Source of the DNA: Hydrogenophaga borbori
GTDB taxonomy: Bacteria > Pseudomonadota > Gammaproteobacteria > Burkholderiales > Burkholderiaceae_C
Reading direction: 5' to 3'
DNA length: 64,000 nt
NCBI RefSeq assembly: GCF_003417535.1
Contig: NZ_QVLS01000002.1
Coordinates: 310,001 to 374,000 of the forward strand
A program made the position numbers and the translations under genes. Below the pieces are notes generated by a model. That model was not told the DNA's origin. It did not search any database and saw only the letters and a list, made by a program, of their open reading frames with translations. Positions 1-12,393 of this stretch are shown here, piece after piece. Every line of letters begins with the position of its first letter. The stretch's first letter is position 1.

Positions 1-561
1 CACGTGCTGCCCACCCAGGAGGACGGCGCGCCGCCCGCGCAGCTGGTGGCGCAGGTGTGGCAGCGCGACGGCGGCTGGTCGCTGCGCCAGGCCCGCGTGC
101 TGGACACCGAGCGCCACGGCGACATCGCCTTGCTGGGCATCGACGGTCCGCCCGGGCCGCTGGCGGCACTGGGCGATTCGGCGTCGGTGCGCGAGGGCGA
201 CGACCTGGCCTTCATGGGCTTTCCCATCGGCAACGTGCTGGGCTACGCGCACGTGGTGCACCGGGCCATGGTGTCCAGCATCGCGACCTCGGTGCCGCCG
301 AGCCCGGACGCCGATCGCCTGCGTGGTCCGGCGATCCGTGGCGCGCGCGAAGGCGCCTTCGATATCTTCCAGCTCGACGCCGTGGCCTACCCGGGCAACA
401 GCGGGGGGCCGCTGTTCCGCCCGGACACGGGAGAGGTCGTGGGCATGATGAACATGGTGCTGATCAAGGGCACGCGCGAGTCGGCGCTGAGCCAACCCTC
501 GGGTATCGCCTACGCCATCCCTTCGGCGCGTGTTCGCGAACTGATGAGGACCCAGCGATGA
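1..561 (+). CDS. Trypsin-like serine peptidase, 5'-truncated by the window edge
   Basis: The frame is open from base 1, so the gene begins before the window and the GTG at 4 is not taken as its start. The visible 186 residues are the C-terminal part of a chymotrypsin-fold (S1/HtrA-like) serine peptidase: an Asp-containing segment DIALLGIDG near residue 41 and the catalytic-serine motif GNSGGPLF near residues 132-139, followed by the usual VVGMMN strand. No PDZ domain follows, so this is a stand-alone protease domain at its C terminus. Its TGA overlaps the ATG of the next gene (ATGA), so the two are probably translated together. Substrate and cell location cannot be judged without the N terminus. 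Confidence 0.75.
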   Translation, partial: HVLPTQEDGAPPAQLVAQVWQRDGGWSLRQARVLDTERHGDIALLGIDGPPGPLAALGDSASVREGDDLAFMGFPIGNVLGYAHVVHRAMVSSIATSVPPSPDADRLRGPAIRGAREGAFDIFQLDAVAYPGNSGGPLFRPDTGEVVGMMNMVLIKGTRESALSQPSGIAYAIPSARVRELMRTQR

Positions 562-1676
562 CGGCCGAGCGCGTCGATGCGGTGGTGGTGGGAGCCGGCG
601 TGGTTGGCCTGGCCGTGGCGCGCGCGCTGGCGCAGGCCGGCCGCGAGGTGCTGGTGCTGGAACGCGAGGCGGCCATCGGCACCGGCACCAGTTCGCGCAA
701 CAGCGAGGTCATCCACGCGGGCATTTACTACCCCGCAGGCTCGCTCAAGGCCCGGCTGTGCGTGCAGGGCAAGCGGGCGCTGTACGCCTACGCGGCCGAG
801 CGCGGCATCGCGCACCGGCGCTGCGGCAAGTTGATCGTGGCGAACACGCCCTCGCAGCTGGCGGGACTGCCGGGCATCGTGGCGGGCGCGGTGGCCAACG
901 GCGTGGACGACCTGGAGATGCTCTCGCGCGACGCGGCGCGTGAACGGGAGCCTGCGCTGGAGTGCCTGGGCGCGGTGCTCTCGCCGTCCACCGGCATCGT
1001 CGACAGCCATGCGCTGATGCTTTCGCTGCAGGGCGACCTGGAGGCCGACGGCGGCATGGTGGTCTGCTACAGCGGCGTGCGCGAGATCGAACGCCAGGGC
1101 GACGCCTGGCTGATCGTGTCCGAGGACGGCACGCCGCTGCTGGCGCGCACCCTGGTCAACAGCGCCGGCCTGCACGCCTGCGAGCTGGCCGGCCGCATCG
1201 CCGCGCTGCCCGCCGGCAGCGTGCCGACGCCGCGCTACGCCAAGGGCAGCTACTTCACGCTTGCCGGCCGTTCGCCGTTCCAGCGGCTCATCTATCCCGC
1301 GCCCGAGCCCGACCAGCACTTGGCCGGCCTGGGCGTGCACCTCACGGTGGACCTGGGCGGGCAGGCCAAATTCGGGCCTGACGTGCAGTGGGTGGACCGC
1401 GCCGACGACCTGGTGGTCGACCCCGCCCGCGGCGAGGGCTTCTACGCCGCCGTGCGACGCTACTGGCCGGCGCTGCCCGACGGCGCACTGCAGCCGGGCT
1501 ACGCCGGCCTGCGGCCCAAGATCAGTGGCCCCGGCAAGCCCGCGGCCGACTTTCTGATCCAGGGCCCCGCGCAGCACGGGCTGCCGGGGCTGGTCAACCT
1601 CTTCGGCATCGAATCGCCGGGGCTGACCAGCTGCCTGGCCATCGGCGAGCGGGTGCGCGAGATGCTGGCCGGCTGA
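558..1676 (+). CDS. FAD-dependent oxidoreductase of the DAO / L-2-hydroxyglutarate oxidase type
   Basis: 372 residues from an ATG that overlaps the upstream stop. The N terminus is a Rossmann FAD-binding fold with [16 protein letters not shown] (about residues 9-24) and the acidic end of the second strand in VLVLERE. The segment [15 protein letters not shown] (near 45-60) and the C-terminal GIESPGLTS motif are typical of the L-2-hydroxyglutarate dehydrogenase (LhgO/L2HGDH) branch of the DAO family. It probably oxidises a 2-hydroxy acid or related substrate with FAD. The substrate is inferred from family resemblance only. No signal peptide is seen; it is probably cytoplasmic or peripheral to the membrane. 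Confidence 0.8.
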   Translation: MTAERVDAVVVGAGVVGLAVARALAQAGREVLVLEREAAIGTGTSSRNSEVIHAGIYYPAGSLKARLCVQGKRALYAYAAERGIAHRRCGKLIVANTPSQLAGLPGIVAGAVANGVDDLEMLSRDAAREREPALECLGAVLSPSTGIVDSHALMLSLQGDLEADGGMVVCYSGVREIERQGDAWLIVSEDGTPLLARTLVNSAGLHACELAGRIAALPAGSVPTPRYAKGSYFTLAGRSPFQRLIYPAPEPDQHLAGLGVHLTVDLGGQAKFGPDVQWVDRADDLVVDPARGEGFYAAVRRYWPALPDGALQPGYAGLRPKISGPGKPAADFLIQGPAQHGLPGLVNLFGIESPGLTSCLAIGERVREMLAG

Positions 1677-1688
1677 GCGGGTGCAGCT

Positions 1689-2771
1689 TCAGCGCTTGAG
1701 CGCCGCGATCGCCTTGGCCGATTCGTAGACCAGCGCCGGGCCCTGGTAGATCAGGCCGGTGTAGATCTGCACCAGGTCCGCGCCCGCCTCGATCTTGCTC
1801 AGCGCGTCGCGCGCGCTCAGCACGCCGCCCACGCCGATGATTGGAAACGAGGCCCCCAGGGCCGTTCGCAGGGCGCGGATCACGCGGTTGCTGGCCTCCA
1901 GCACCGGCGCGCCCGACAGGCCGCCGGCTTCCTCGGCGTGGCGCAGGCCCTTCACGGCCTCGCGCGACAGCGTGGTGTTGGTGGCGATCACCCCCAGCTC
2001 GCCGCTGGCCTGGCCGTCGGCGCGGCAGCCGTGGCGGCGCAGGGTCTCGGCAATGACGCCGATCTGGGCCTCATCCAGGTCGGGCGCGATCTTCACGAAC
2101 ACCGGGATGCGGCGCTGGTGCCGCTGCGCCAGCTGTTCGCGCCGCTCCATCACCGCGCCCAATAGCGCGTCCAGCGCAGCGTCGCTCTGCAGGCTGCGCA
2201 GGTTCTGCGTATTTGGGCTGGAGATGTTGACGGTGACGTAGTCGGCGTGTGGGTAGACGCCGTCCAGGCAGGTGAGGTAGTCCTCGGTGGCGCGCTCGAT
2301 CGGCGTGCTGGCGTTCTTGCCGATGTTCAGACCCAGCCGCATGGGCGTGGCGCCGCCGTCGCGGCGAAAGCGCGCGCGCTGCACGTTGGCCAGGAAGGCG
2401 TCAAGGCCGTCGTTGTTGAAGCCCAGCCGGTTGATCAGGGCCTGGCGCTCGGGAAGGCGGAACATGCGCGGCTTGGGGTTGCCGGGCTGGCCCTTGGGCG
2501 TGACCGTGCCCACCTCCACGAAGCCGAAGCCCATGGCGGCCAGGCCGTCGATGCAGCGCGCGTTCTTGTCCAGGCCCGCCGCCAGGCCCACGCGGTTGGG
2601 AAACTGCAGGCCGGCGAGCGTGAAGGGGTCGCTCACGCGCGGCTGGCTGTACAGGCAGGTGAGCGGCGAGTGCTGCACGCGGGCGATGGCGCCCAGCGTC
2701 AGTTCGTGGGCGGCCTCGGGGTCCAGGCCGAACAGGAAGGGGCGCGCCGCGCCGTAGGGAAAGAGTGACAT
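1689..2771 (-). CDS. pyrD: Dihydroorotate dehydrogenase (quinone), class 2
   Basis: 360 residues, the usual size of the membrane-associated class 2 enzyme. It oxidises dihydroorotate to orotate in pyrimidine synthesis and passes electrons to quinone. The N-terminal helix region ([12 protein letters not shown]) is the quinone-tunnel extension of class 2. FMN/substrate motifs are GLAAGLDKN (62-70), NISSPNT (182-188, containing the catalytic serine), [12 protein letters not shown] and GVGGV. The start ATG at 2771 is divergent from rpiA with only 42 bases between the start codons, so their control regions overlap. Confidence 0.97.
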   Translation of the reverse strand: MSLFPYGAARPFLFGLDPEAAHELTLGAIARVQHSPLTCLYSQPRVSDPFTLAGLQFPNRVGLAAGLDKNARCIDGLAAMGFGFVEVGTVTPKGQPGNPKPRMFRLPERQALINRLGFNNDGLDAFLANVQRARFRRDGGATPMRLGLNIGKNASTPIERATEDYLTCLDGVYPHADYVTVNISSPNTQNLRSLQSDAALDALLGAVMERREQLAQRHQRRIPVFVKIAPDLDEAQIGVIAETLRRHGCRADGQASGELGVIATNTTLSREAVKGLRHAEEAGGLSGAPVLEASNRVIRALRTALGASFPIIGVGGVLSARDALSKIEAGADLVQIYTGLIYQGPALVYESAKAIAALKR

Positions 2772-2813
2772 CGGATAATCCGCGGTTTTTCGACCAACCC
2801 CGGATTCTCGCAA

Positions 2814-3485
2814 ATGACCCAGGACGAACTCAAAACGCTGGTGGGCCAGGCCGCCCTGCACTACGTGACGCCCGGCGAGGTGGTCGGCGTGGGCACGGGC
2901 TCCACGGTGAACAAGTTCATCGAGGCCCTGGCCAGCATGAAGGACCGCGTGCCCGGCGCGGTGTCCAGCTCCGAGGCCTCCACCGCCCGGCTCAAGGCCA
3001 TCGGCATCCCGGTGCTCGAGGCCAATGAGGTGGGCGAGCTCTCGGTCTACATCGACGGCGCCGACGAGATCGACCCGCGCGGCCACATGGTCAAGGGCGG
3101 CGGCGCCGCGCTGACGCGCGAGAAAATCGTGGCGGCCCAGTCGCGCCGCTTCGTCTGCATCGCCGACGAGTCCAAGCTGGTGCAGACCCTGGGCGCGTTT
3201 CCCCTGCCGGTGGAGGTGATCCCCATGGCCACGGCGCGCCTGGTGCGCCAGTTCGCGGCCCTGGGCGGCCAGGCCCGGGTGCGCCTGAAGGACGGCCAAG
3301 CCCTGGTGACCGACAACGGCCAGCACATCCTGGACGTGACCGGCCTGCGCATCACCGACCCGCTCGCCTTCGAGAGCGAGGTCAATCAGTGGCCGGGGGT
3401 GGTGACGGTGGGCGTGTTCGCCCACCAGAAAGCCGCCGTGTGCCTGCTGGGCACGCCGGCGGGGGTGAAGACCCTGAACTTCTGA
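2814..3485 (+). CDS. rpiA: Ribose-5-phosphate isomerase A
   Basis: 223 residues, normal for RpiA. It interconverts ribose-5-phosphate and ribulose-5-phosphate in the non-oxidative pentose phosphate pathway. Visible motifs are the phosphate loop [12 protein letters not shown] near residue 22, the catalytic DGADEID near residue 80, and [11 protein letters not shown] near residue 93. A -10-like GATAAT lies at 2774-2779, about 35 bases before the ATG, inside the short divergent region shared with pyrD. It converges on the next minus-strand gene with 7 bases between stops. Confidence 0.97.
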   Translation: MTQDELKTLVGQAALHYVTPGEVVGVGTGSTVNKFIEALASMKDRVPGAVSSSEASTARLKAIGIPVLEANEVGELSVYIDGADEIDPRGHMVKGGGAALTREKIVAAQSRRFVCIADESKLVQTLGAFPLPVEVIPMATARLVRQFAALGGQARVRLKDGQALVTDNGQHILDVTGLRITDPLAFESEVNQWPGVVTVGVFAHQKAAVCLLGTPAGVKTLNF

Positions 3486-3492
3486 GCGCGGC

Positions 3493-4158
3493 TCAGAAGC
3501 GGATGCCGGCCGGGTTGGTGACCGGCGGCTGCACCGGGGTCTCGGCGGGCGCGGGCTGAGGGGCGGCGGTGCCGTCGGCGGACGCTTCGCCCGCTGGGGT
3601 GGGCGAACCCGGCGCCGGCGTGGCGGCCACCAGCGGCGCAGGTGCCGGGCGGCGGTAGTTGGACGGCAGGGCCGACTGCTTGGGGTAACCCGCCGCATCG
3701 AGGTACTGCGTCCACTCGGTTTCGAGGTAGCCGCGCAGCTTCTGGCCGCCGATGGTCAGCAAGGGGAGGGTGGCGTCGCTGTTGAGGCGGCGCAAGGCCT
3801 GCACATCGTCGGCGGTGTTCACCGTCTTTTCGGTGTACGGAACGCCGCGCGAGTTGAGCAGGTTGCGGCCGGTGTTGCAGGGCGCGCAGCTGTCGCCGGT
3901 GTAAAGCACCACGGGATAGCGCGAGGCGATCTGGCGCAGCTCGTACGGCAACTGGCCCCCCCCGCCGGCCGAGGTGGCCGGGGCGCTGCCGCTGGCGCCC
4001 GGCTGAGGGCGCGCCGAGGCGCTGGGGGGCGGCTGGTCGGAGAAGGTGACGCGGCCGTCCGGGCCGACGATGCGGTGGACCCCCTGGGCCATGGCCGGCA
4101 GCGCGGCCAGCAGGGCCAGGGCGGTGGTGACACGGGCGGCGGCGGAGCGCTTCTTCAT
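3493..4158 (-). CDS. Periplasmic DUF4124-glutaredoxin-like fusion protein
   Basis: 221 residues from the ATG at 4158. A signal peptide (MKKR... ending PAMAQ, about 25 residues) is followed by a short DUF4124-like segment ([18 protein letters not shown]) and then a glutaredoxin/thioredoxin-fold domain with a CAPC active site at residues 91-94 and the cis-proline strand in [10 protein letters not shown]. The C terminus (about 170-221) is a low-complexity Pro/Ala tail. The export signal plus a redox-active CXXC suggests a thiol-disulfide role in the envelope; that is inference. An upstream in-frame extension to 4338 was not used because it would bury the signal peptide. Confidence 0.8.
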   Translation of the reverse strand: MKKRSAAARVTTALALLAALPAMAQGVHRIVGPDGRVTFSDQPPPSASARPQPGASGSAPATSAGGGGQLPYELRQIASRYPVVLYTGDSCAPCNTGRNLLNSRGVPYTEKTVNTADDVQALRRLNSDATLPLLTIGGQKLRGYLETEWTQYLDAAGYPKQSALPSNYRRPAPAPLVAATPAPGSPTPAGEASADGTAAPQPAPAETPVQPPVTNPAGIRF

Positions 4159-4204
4159 CTTCGTCCCTCGGTTCTTTGGGCTGGTCGGCGGCCGGCGCGC
4201 GGGT

Positions 4205-6274
<2,070 letters not shown>

Positions 6275-6331
6275 GGCGGCTCAGATGGGTGGCGGCGGGC
6301 GGGAGTTCAAGCCATCGGCGCGAGCGGGCGC

Positions 6332-6802
6332 TCAGCCGGCGGTCTTCTTGACACTCTTTTTGCGGACTTTGGCGCGCTTGACCTGGCCGCCGGGCGTGAT
6401 GCGCTGGTTGCCCAGCACCTTCACGACCTTGACCTCGGGTTTCTGGCCGGGGCGCTTGCCGAACTTGAGCACCTTCACCTCGCGCGGACCGGGTTTGCGG
6501 TCTTCGTCGGCGGGGCGGGCTTTTTCGGGCAGGGGGCGCCAGAGCACCAGCAGCTTGCCGATGTGCTGGATCGGCGCGGCGTCGAGGGCCTCGGACAGCT
6601 CGGCCAGCATGGCCTCGCGCGCGGCGCGGTCGTCGTTGAGCACGCGGATCTTGATGAGGCCGTGCGCCTTGAGCGCGGCATCGGCTTCCTTGCGCACGGC
6701 GGGGGTAAGACCGTCGTTGCCGATGTGGACCACGGGGTCGAGGTGGTGGGCCTCGGCGCGGTGGACCTTGCGTTGGGCGGGCGTGAGGGTGATGGAGGGC
6801 AT
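6332..6802 (-). CDS. yhbY: YhbY-type CRM-domain RNA-binding protein with a long basic tail
   Basis: 156 residues. The first ~97 form a CRM (YhbY) domain: [20 protein letters not shown], then the GxxG-type HIGNDGLT turn, and a LIKIRVLND strand. These proteins bind the pre-50S ribosomal subunit. Residues ~100-156 are a Lys/Arg-rich extension ([13 protein letters not shown]) that shorter homologues such as E. coli YhbY lack. It is divergent from rlmE (33 bases between starts), the classic arrangement. A GATAAT sits exactly six bases before the ATG, with no Shine-Dalgarno sequence. Confidence 0.93.
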   Translation of the reverse strand: MPSITLTPAQRKVHRAEAHHLDPVVHIGNDGLTPAVRKEADAALKAHGLIKIRVLNDDRAAREAMLAELSEALDAAPIQHIGKLLVLWRPLPEKARPADEDRKPGPREVKVLKFGKRPGQKPEVKVVKVLGNQRITPGGQVKRAKVRKKSVKKTAG

Positions 6803-6808
6803 GGGAGA

Positions 6809-6814
6809 ATTATC
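6809..6814 (-). promoter_or_regulatory. Candidate -10 hexamer for yhbY, leaderless geometry
   Basis: On the minus strand GATAAT is followed by TCTCCC and then the ATG at 6802. Transcription starting about seven bases after the hexamer would begin at or next to the start codon. No clear -35 is visible and no ribosome binding site fits in the gap. Confidence 0.4.
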
Positions 6815-6835
6815 GTTTACCACCCCCGAGCACGC

Positions 6836-7507
6836 ATGGGCATCAAGGTCCGCACCCAGAGCAAGAAGGTCAACAAGGCCTGGCTCAACGAGCACGTGAA
6901 CGATCCTTACGTGCGCCTGGCCCAGAAAGAGGGCTATCGCGCCCGGGCCGCCTACAAGCTCAAGGAAATCGACGAAACCCTGGGCCTCGTGAAGCCCGGC
7001 ATGGCCGTGGTCGACCTCGGCAGCGCCCCGGGCGCCTGGAGCCAGTACCTGCGCCGCCGCCTCAGCCCGCAGGGGGCGGCGCTCGGCCAGCTCAACGGCA
7101 CCATCGTCGCCCTCGACCTGCTGCCCATGGAACCGGTGGAGGACGTGCTCTTCATCCAGGGCGACTTCCGCGAGGCCGAGGTGCTGGCGCAGCTGGAGGC
7201 CGCGCTGGCCGAGCGCGGCCTGGCCCAGCTCGACCTGGTGGTGTCGGACATGGCGCCCAACCTGTCGGGCGTGGCCGACGCCGATGCCGCCCGCATCGAG
7301 CACCTGATCGAGTTGGCCGTGGATTTCGCCCGGGCCCACCTCAAGCGCGAGGGCGCGCTGGTGGTCAAACTCTTCCACGGCGGGGCCTATGACCCCATGC
7401 TGGCCCTGTTCCGGCAGAACTTTCGGGTTGTCAAGGCGATCAAGCCCAAGGCCAGCCGCGACAAATCCGCCGAAACCTTCCTCGTTGGGCTGGGTCTGAA
7501 GGGCTGA
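6836..7507 (+). CDS. rlmE: 23S rRNA 2'-O-methyltransferase (U2552), RlmE/FtsJ
   Basis: 223 residues from the ATG at 6836. It transfers methyl from SAM to the ribose of U2552 in the 50S A-loop. The K-D-K-E catalytic tetrad is visible at K41, D138 (SDMAPN), K178 (VVKLF) and E213 (SAETFLV); the SAM motif DLGSAPGAW is at 60-68. Its position between yhbY and ftsH is conserved across proteobacteria. The frame stays open far upstream (to 4046), but that part is antisense to prlC and is not coding. Confidence 0.97.
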   Translation: MGIKVRTQSKKVNKAWLNEHVNDPYVRLAQKEGYRARAAYKLKEIDETLGLVKPGMAVVDLGSAPGAWSQYLRRRLSPQGAALGQLNGTIVALDLLPMEPVEDVLFIQGDFREAEVLAQLEAALAERGLAQLDLVVSDMAPNLSGVADADAARIEHLIELAVDFARAHLKREGALVVKLFHGGAYDPMLALFRQNFRVVKAIKPKASRDKSAETFLVGLGLKG

Positions 7508-7600
7508 ACCGCCCGTTCGTCCGATGAGTGGGCGGTGCGGCAGGGGCCAAGCCAAGACGCCCATTGACATTTCCACGTCACCGACGAACGGCAGGGGGAC

Positions 7601-7616
7601 TTGAAAGTCCTAGAAT
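7601..7616 (+). promoter_or_regulatory. Candidate ftsH promoter elements
   Basis: CTTGAAA at 7600-7606 matches the -35 of heat-shock (sigma-32) promoters, but the downstream CCTTGCATAT is a weak fit to the CCCCAT-type -10. TAGAAT at 7611-7616 could alternatively be a sigma-70 -10, giving a leader of about 40 bases before the TTG start. FtsH is heat-shock controlled in E. coli, so either is plausible; neither is proven. Confidence 0.3.
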
Positions 7617-7664
7617 GCCTTGCATATGCGTGCAAATGCGCGCGTGCGCACCCAGGAGCAGCAG

Positions 7665-9581
7665 TTGAACAACCAGTGGTTCTCGAAAATCGCCGTGTGG
7701 ATGGTCATCGCCATGGTGCTCTTCACGGTCTTCAAGCAGTTCGACGGCCGTTCGACCGCAGGCGCGGGGTACATCGGGTACTCCGAGTTCCTTGACCAGG
7801 TCAAGGCCCGCCAGATCAAGAGCGCCACCATCCAGGAAGGCCAGGGCGGCACCGAAATCGTGGCCGTCACCCAGGACGACCGGCGCGTGCGCACCACCGC
7901 CACCTACCTCGACCGGGGCCTGGTCGGCGATCTCATCAACTACGACGTCAAGTTCGACGTGCGCCCGCGCGAAGAAGGCTCGCTGCTGATGACCCTGCTG
8001 GTGAGTTGGGGCCCCATGCTGCTGCTGATCGGCGTCTGGATCTACTTCATGCGGCAGATGCAGGGCGGGGGCAAGGGCGGTGCCTTCAGCTTCGGCAAGA
8101 GCAAGGCGCGCATGCTCGACGAGAACAACAACACCGTGACCTTCGCCGACGTCGCGGGCTGCGACGAGGCCAAGGAAGAGGTGAAGGAGGTCGTCGATTT
8201 CCTGAAGGACCCGCAGAAGTTCCAGAAGTTGGGTGGGCGCATCCCGCGTGGCCTGCTGCTCGTGGGGCCGCCGGGCACCGGCAAGACCCTGCTGGCCAAG
8301 TCCATCGCGGGTGAGGCCAAGGTGCCGTTCTTCAGCATCTCGGGCTCCGACTTCGTGGAGATGTTCGTTGGCGTGGGCGCGGCCCGCGTGCGCGACATGT
8401 TCGAGAACGCCAAGAAGAACGCTCCCTGCATCATCTTCATCGACGAGATCGACGCGGTCGGCCGCCAGCGCGGCGCCGGCCTGGGCGGGGGCAACGACGA
8501 GCGCGAGCAGACCCTCAACCAGATGCTGGTCGAGATGGACGGCTTCGAGACCAACCTGGGCGTGATCGTGGTGGCCGCCACCAACCGCCCCGACATCCTT
8601 GATGCCGCGCTGCTGCGCCCGGGCCGCTTCGACCGCCAGGTCTACGTGACGCTGCCCGACATCCGCGGCCGCGAGCAGATCCTCAACGTGCACATGCGCA
8701 AGATTCCGCTGGGTACCGACGTGAACGCCGCCATCATCGCGCGCGGCACGCCGGGCATGAGCGGCGCCGACCTGGCCAACCTCTGCAACGAGGCCGCGCT
8801 GATGGCCGCCCGCCGCAACGCGCGCACGGTGGAGATGCAGGACTTCGAGAAGGCCAAGGACAAGATCCTCATGGGCCCCGAGCGCAAGAGCATGGTCATG
8901 CCCGAGGAAGAGCGCCGCAACACGGCCTACCACGAGGCCGGCCATGCGCTCATCGGCAAGCTGCTGCCCAAGTGCGACCCGGTGCACAAGGTCACCATCA
9001 TTCCGCGAGGGCGCGCGCTGGGCGTGACCATGAGCCTGCCCGAGAAAGACCGCTACAGCTACGACCGCGAGTACATGCTCAACCAGATCAGCATGCTGTT
9101 TGGCGGCCGCATCGCGGAAGAGGTGTTCATGAACCAGATGACCACCGGCGCCAGCAACGACTTCGAGCGCGCCACGCACATCGCGCGCGACATGGTGATG
9201 CGCTACGGCATGACCGACGCCCTGGGTCCGATGGTTTACGCCGAGAACGAGGGCGAGGTCTTCCTGGGCCGCTCGGTCACCAAGACGACCAACATCTCCG
9301 AGCAGACCATGCAGAAGGTCGACTCCGAGGTGCGCCGCATCATCGACGAGCAGTACGCCGAGGCGCGCCGCCTGATCGAGGAGCACGCCGACAAGATGCA
9401 CGCCATGGCCAAGGCCCTGCTCGAATGGGAGACCATCGACGGCGAGCAGCTTGATGACATCATGGCCGGCAAGCCGCCGCGTCCGCCCAAGGACTGGACG
9501 CCGCGCAACCCCGTGGGTGGCGGCGGCAACGGTGGTGGCTCGTCCACCGTGACGCCCGACCCGGCGCCCAACGCGGCCTGA
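7665..9581 (+). CDS. ftsH: ATP-dependent zinc metalloprotease FtsH
   Basis: 638 residues from a TTG start at 7665, chosen because AGGAG (7654-7658) sits six bases before it and the following N terminus ([13 protein letters not shown]) is that of homologues; an in-frame ATG at 7626 would add an unlikely basic leader. The membrane protease degrades misfolded membrane proteins and regulatory proteins such as LpxC and sigma-32. There are two N-terminal membrane segments flanking a periplasmic domain, the AAA Walker A GPPGTGKT (201-208), the SRH region, and the zinc motif HEAGH (423-427). A Gly-rich C-terminal tail follows. It ends in a good terminator. Confidence 0.97.
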   Translation: MNNQWFSKIAVWMVIAMVLFTVFKQFDGRSTAGAGYIGYSEFLDQVKARQIKSATIQEGQGGTEIVAVTQDDRRVRTTATYLDRGLVGDLINYDVKFDVRPREEGSLLMTLLVSWGPMLLLIGVWIYFMRQMQGGGKGGAFSFGKSKARMLDENNNTVTFADVAGCDEAKEEVKEVVDFLKDPQKFQKLGGRIPRGLLLVGPPGTGKTLLAKSIAGEAKVPFFSISGSDFVEMFVGVGAARVRDMFENAKKNAPCIIFIDEIDAVGRQRGAGLGGGNDEREQTLNQMLVEMDGFETNLGVIVVAATNRPDILDAALLRPGRFDRQVYVTLPDIRGREQILNVHMRKIPLGTDVNAAIIARGTPGMSGADLANLCNEAALMAARRNARTVEMQDFEKAKDKILMGPERKSMVMPEEERRNTAYHEAGHALIGKLLPKCDPVHKVTIIPRGRALGVTMSLPEKDRYSYDREYMLNQISMLFGGRIAEEVFMNQMTTGASNDFERATHIARDMVMRYGMTDALGPMVYAENEGEVFLGRSVTKTTNISEQTMQKVDSEVRRIIDEQYAEARRLIEEHADKMHAMAKALLEWETIDGEQLDDIMAGKPPRPPKDWTPRNPVGGGGNGGGSSTVTPDPAPNAA

Positions 9582-9605
9582 TCGCCAAGACACCCACACC
9601 ACCCG

Positions 9606-9636
9606 AACGGGGCCCTCGCCGGCCCCGTTTTCTTTT
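9606..9636 (+). terminator. Rho-independent terminator after ftsH
   Basis: Perfect 9-bp stem AACGGGGCC (9606-9614) / GGCCCCGTT (9621-9629), 6-base loop, then a T-rich tract TTTTCTTTTC. It separates ftsH from folP, so folP-glmM probably also has its own promoter. Confidence 0.85.
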
Positions 9637-9654
9637 CCCGCCCACGTGCCCGCC

Positions 9655-10479
9655 ATGCGCTGGACCACCGCCCGCTTCGATATCGACCTCACCGAGCCCC
9701 GCGTGATGGGCATCGTCAACGTCACGCCCGACTCCTTCTCCGACGGCGGTCAGCACGCCAGCGCGCGCGCGGCCATCGTGCATGCCGAGCGGCTGGTGGC
9801 CGAGGGCGCGCACCTGCTGGACATCGGTGGGGAGTCCACCCGCCCGGGCAGCCAGCCCGTGCCGCTGGAGGAGGAACTGGCGCGCGTGCTGCCCGTGCTG
9901 CGCGAGGCCTTGCGCCTGAACGTGCCCCTGTCCGTGGACACGAACAAGCCGGAGGTGATGCGCGCCGTGCTGGACCTCGGCGCCGACATCGTCAACGACA
10001 TCTGGGCCCTGCGCCAGGGCGATGCGCTCGGGGTGGTGGCTGCCCATCCGCGCGCGGGCGTGTGCCTGATGCACATGCACCGCGATCCCTCGACCATGCA
10101 GGTGGCGCCGCTGGAGGGCGACGTGCTGCCCGTGGTGCGCGGCTTCCTGCGCGAGCGCGCCCAGGCCTTGCGCGAGCGCGGCGTGGCGCGCGAGCGCATC
10201 GTGCTCGATCCCGGCATCGGTTTCGGCAAGACGGTGGCGCAGAACTTCAGCCTGCTCGCGCGCCAGGCCGAGCTGCTGGACGAGGGGTATCCACTGCTGG
10301 CGGGCTGGTCGCGCAAGTCCTCGCTGGGCGCGGTCACGGGCGTGCAGAGCCCCGCCGAGCGCGTGCACGCGAGCGTGGCCGCTGCGGTGCTGGCGGTCGA
10401 CCGTGGTGCGCGTGTGCTGCGCGTGCACGACGTGCGCGCCACGGTCGAGGCCCTCAAGGTGTGGCAGGCCTCACGCTGA
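9655..10479 (+). CDS. folP: Dihydropteroate synthase
   Basis: 274 residues from the ATG at 9655; an in-frame GTG at 9646 is an alternative start and no ribosome site decides between them. It joins p-aminobenzoate to dihydropterin pyrophosphate in folate synthesis, the step blocked by sulfonamides. Signature motifs are GIVNVTPDSFSDGG near residue 19, DIGGESTRPG near residue 58, and a TIM-barrel end with GWSRKSSLG. It lies between ftsH and glmM as in E. coli. Confidence 0.95.
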   Translation: MRWTTARFDIDLTEPRVMGIVNVTPDSFSDGGQHASARAAIVHAERLVAEGAHLLDIGGESTRPGSQPVPLEEELARVLPVLREALRLNVPLSVDTNKPEVMRAVLDLGADIVNDIWALRQGDALGVVAAHPRAGVCLMHMHRDPSTMQVAPLEGDVLPVVRGFLRERAQALRERGVARERIVLDPGIGFGKTVAQNFSLLARQAELLDEGYPLLAGWSRKSSLGAVTGVQSPAERVHASVAAAVLAVDRGARVLRVHDVRATVEALKVWQASR

Positions 10480-10554
10480 GGGCGGCCGTTCGCCCCGGGG
10501 GATCGCGATAATCAAAAGGTCACACAAAACAAGCCATTCCCAGGAGAACAAGAC

Positions 10555-11889
10555 ATGGCCCGGCAGTACTTTGGCACCGACGGCATCCGCGGCACCGTCG
10601 GTCAAGCCCCGATCACCCCCGATTTCGTGCTGCGCCTGGCGCACGCGGTGGGCCGGGTGCTCAAGCGCACCGAGACCCACCCCACGGTGCTGATCGGCAA
10701 GGACACGCGCATTTCCGGCTACATGCTCGAGGCCGCGCTCGAGTCGGGCTTCAACTCGGCGGGCGTGGACGTGGTGCTGCTGGGGCCGGTGCCCACGCCG
10801 GCGGTGGCCTATCTCACGCGCGCGCAGCGCGCCAGCCTGGGCGTGGTCATTTCGGCCAGCCACAACCCCTTCGCGGACAACGGCATCAAGTTCTTCAGCG
10901 CGCAGGGCACCAAGCTGCCCGACCAGTGGGAGCTCGATGTCGAGGCCGCGCTGGACGAGCCCCCGGTCTGGGTGCCGGCGGCCGGCCTGGGCAAGTCGCG
11001 CCGGCTCGACGACGCCGCAGGCCGCTACATCGAGTTCTGCAAGAGCACCTGCCCGCAGAACCTGAGCCTCAAGGGCCTGAAGATCGTGGTCGACGCGGCG
11101 CACGGCGCGGCGTACCACATCGCGCCCGCCGTGTTCCACGAGCTGGGGGCCGAGGTGGTCAAGATCGGCTGCTCACCCGACGGCCTGAACATCAACGCCG
11201 GGGTGGGTGCCACCCACCCCGAGGCCTTGCTGGCGGCGGTGCGCGAGCACGGTGCGGACTACGGCATCGCGCTCGACGGCGACGCCGATCGCCTGCAGAT
11301 GGCCGACCGCCACGGCCGGCTCTACAACGGCGACGAGCTGCTCTACCTGATGGTGGCCGACCGCCTGGCGCGCGACGAAGACGTGCCCGGCGTGGTGGGC
11401 ACGCTCATGACCAACATGGCGGTGGAGGTGGCGCTCAAGGCGCGCGGCGTGCGCTTCGTGCGCGCCAAGGTGGGCGATCGTTACGTGCTCGAAGAGCTGG
11501 AGCGCCATGGCTGGATCCTCGGCGGCGAGGGTTCGGGCCACCTGCTGGTGCTCGACCGCCACTCCACGGGCGATGGCCTGGTCTCGGCCCTGCAGGTGCT
11601 CTATGCCTGCGTGGGCAGCGGCAAGACGCTGGCGCAGCTGCTGACCGACGTGACCCTGTTTCCGCAGACGCTCATCAACGTGCGCCTGCAGCCCGGGCAG
11701 GACTGGAAGACCAATCAGCGCCTGGCCGACGCCACGCAGGCCGTGGAGGGCGAGCTCGGCGAGGCTGGCCGCGTGCTGATCCGTGCCAGTGGCACCGAGC
11801 CGCTGCTGCGCGTCATGGTGGAGGCGCGCGACGCCAGCGTGGCCAAGGCCAGCGCCGAACGCCTCGCCGAGGCCGCGAGGGCCGCCTGA
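10555..11889 (+). CDS. glmM: Phosphoglucosamine mutase
   Basis: 444 residues. It converts glucosamine-6-phosphate to glucosamine-1-phosphate for peptidoglycan and LPS precursors. The phosphoserine is S102 in ISASHNP, the same residue number as in E. coli. The metal loop DGDADR and the C-terminal phosphate loop [12 protein letters not shown] are intact, as is the N-terminal FGTDGIRG. An AGGAG ribosome site precedes the ATG, and a GATAAT lies at 10507-10512. Its TGA overlaps the next start (TGATG). Confidence 0.97.
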   Translation: MARQYFGTDGIRGTVGQAPITPDFVLRLAHAVGRVLKRTETHPTVLIGKDTRISGYMLEAALESGFNSAGVDVVLLGPVPTPAVAYLTRAQRASLGVVISASHNPFADNGIKFFSAQGTKLPDQWELDVEAALDEPPVWVPAAGLGKSRRLDDAAGRYIEFCKSTCPQNLSLKGLKIVVDAAHGAAYHIAPAVFHELGAEVVKIGCSPDGLNINAGVGATHPEALLAAVREHGADYGIALDGDADRLQMADRHGRLYNGDELLYLMVADRLARDEDVPGVVGTLMTNMAVEVALKARGVRFVRAKVGDRYVLEELERHGWILGGEGSGHLLVLDRHSTGDGLVSALQVLYACVGSGKTLAQLLTDVTLFPQTLINVRLQPGQDWKTNQRLADATQAVEGELGEAGRVLIRASGTEPLLRVMVEARDASVAKASAERLAEAARAA

Positions 11890-12380
11890 TGCCGGCCGCT
11901 TTCTCGGTGCGCCCCGCCGACTACGGCCGCCCCAGCGATGCGCGCGCCATCGTGGCCCTGCTCGACGCCTACGCCAGCGACCCGGCCGGTGGCGGCGAGC
12001 CCCTGAGCGACTTTGCCCGCTCGCGGCTGGTGCCCGAGCTCGCGAGCCGGCCCCAGGCCTTCAGCGTGCTCGCCTTCGATGGCGAGGCCGCCGTGGGCCT
12101 GGTCAACTGCATCGAGGGGTTTTCCACCTTCAAGTGCCTGCCGCTGGTGAACGTGCACGACGTGGCGGTGCTCGCCAGCCACCGCGGCCGCGGCATCGCC
12201 GAGGCCATGCTGGTCGAGGTGGAGCGCCTCGCGCGCGAGCGCGGCGCCTGCAAGCTCACGCTGGAGGTGCTATCGGGCAACGCGCCCGCCATGCGGCTGT
12301 ACCAGCGCGTGGGCTTCGAGGGCTACCAGCTCGATCCCGCGATGGGGACCGCGCAGTTCCTGCAGAAGTGGCTGGACTGA
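11889..12380 (+). CDS. GNAT family N-acetyltransferase
   Basis: 163 residues. The acetyl-CoA motif A is visible as VHDVAVLASHRGRGIAEAML, followed by the motif B helix NAPAMRLYQRVGF. The substrate is unknown. The ATG overlaps the glmM stop, so expression is likely coupled to glmM, but that does not define its role. No signal or membrane segment. Confidence 0.85.
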   Translation: MPAAFSVRPADYGRPSDARAIVALLDAYASDPAGGGEPLSDFARSRLVPELASRPQAFSVLAFDGEAAVGLVNCIEGFSTFKCLPLVNVHDVAVLASHRGRGIAEAMLVEVERLARERGACKLTLEVLSGNAPAMRLYQRVGFEGYQLDPAMGTAQFLQKWLD

Positions 12381-12393
12381 GGCGCAGGCGCGC

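Noticed and set aside
7564-7569. TTGACA upstream of ftsH as a -35
   Set aside because: No -10-like hexamer lies 16-18 bases downstream; the next TAGAAT is 41 bases away.
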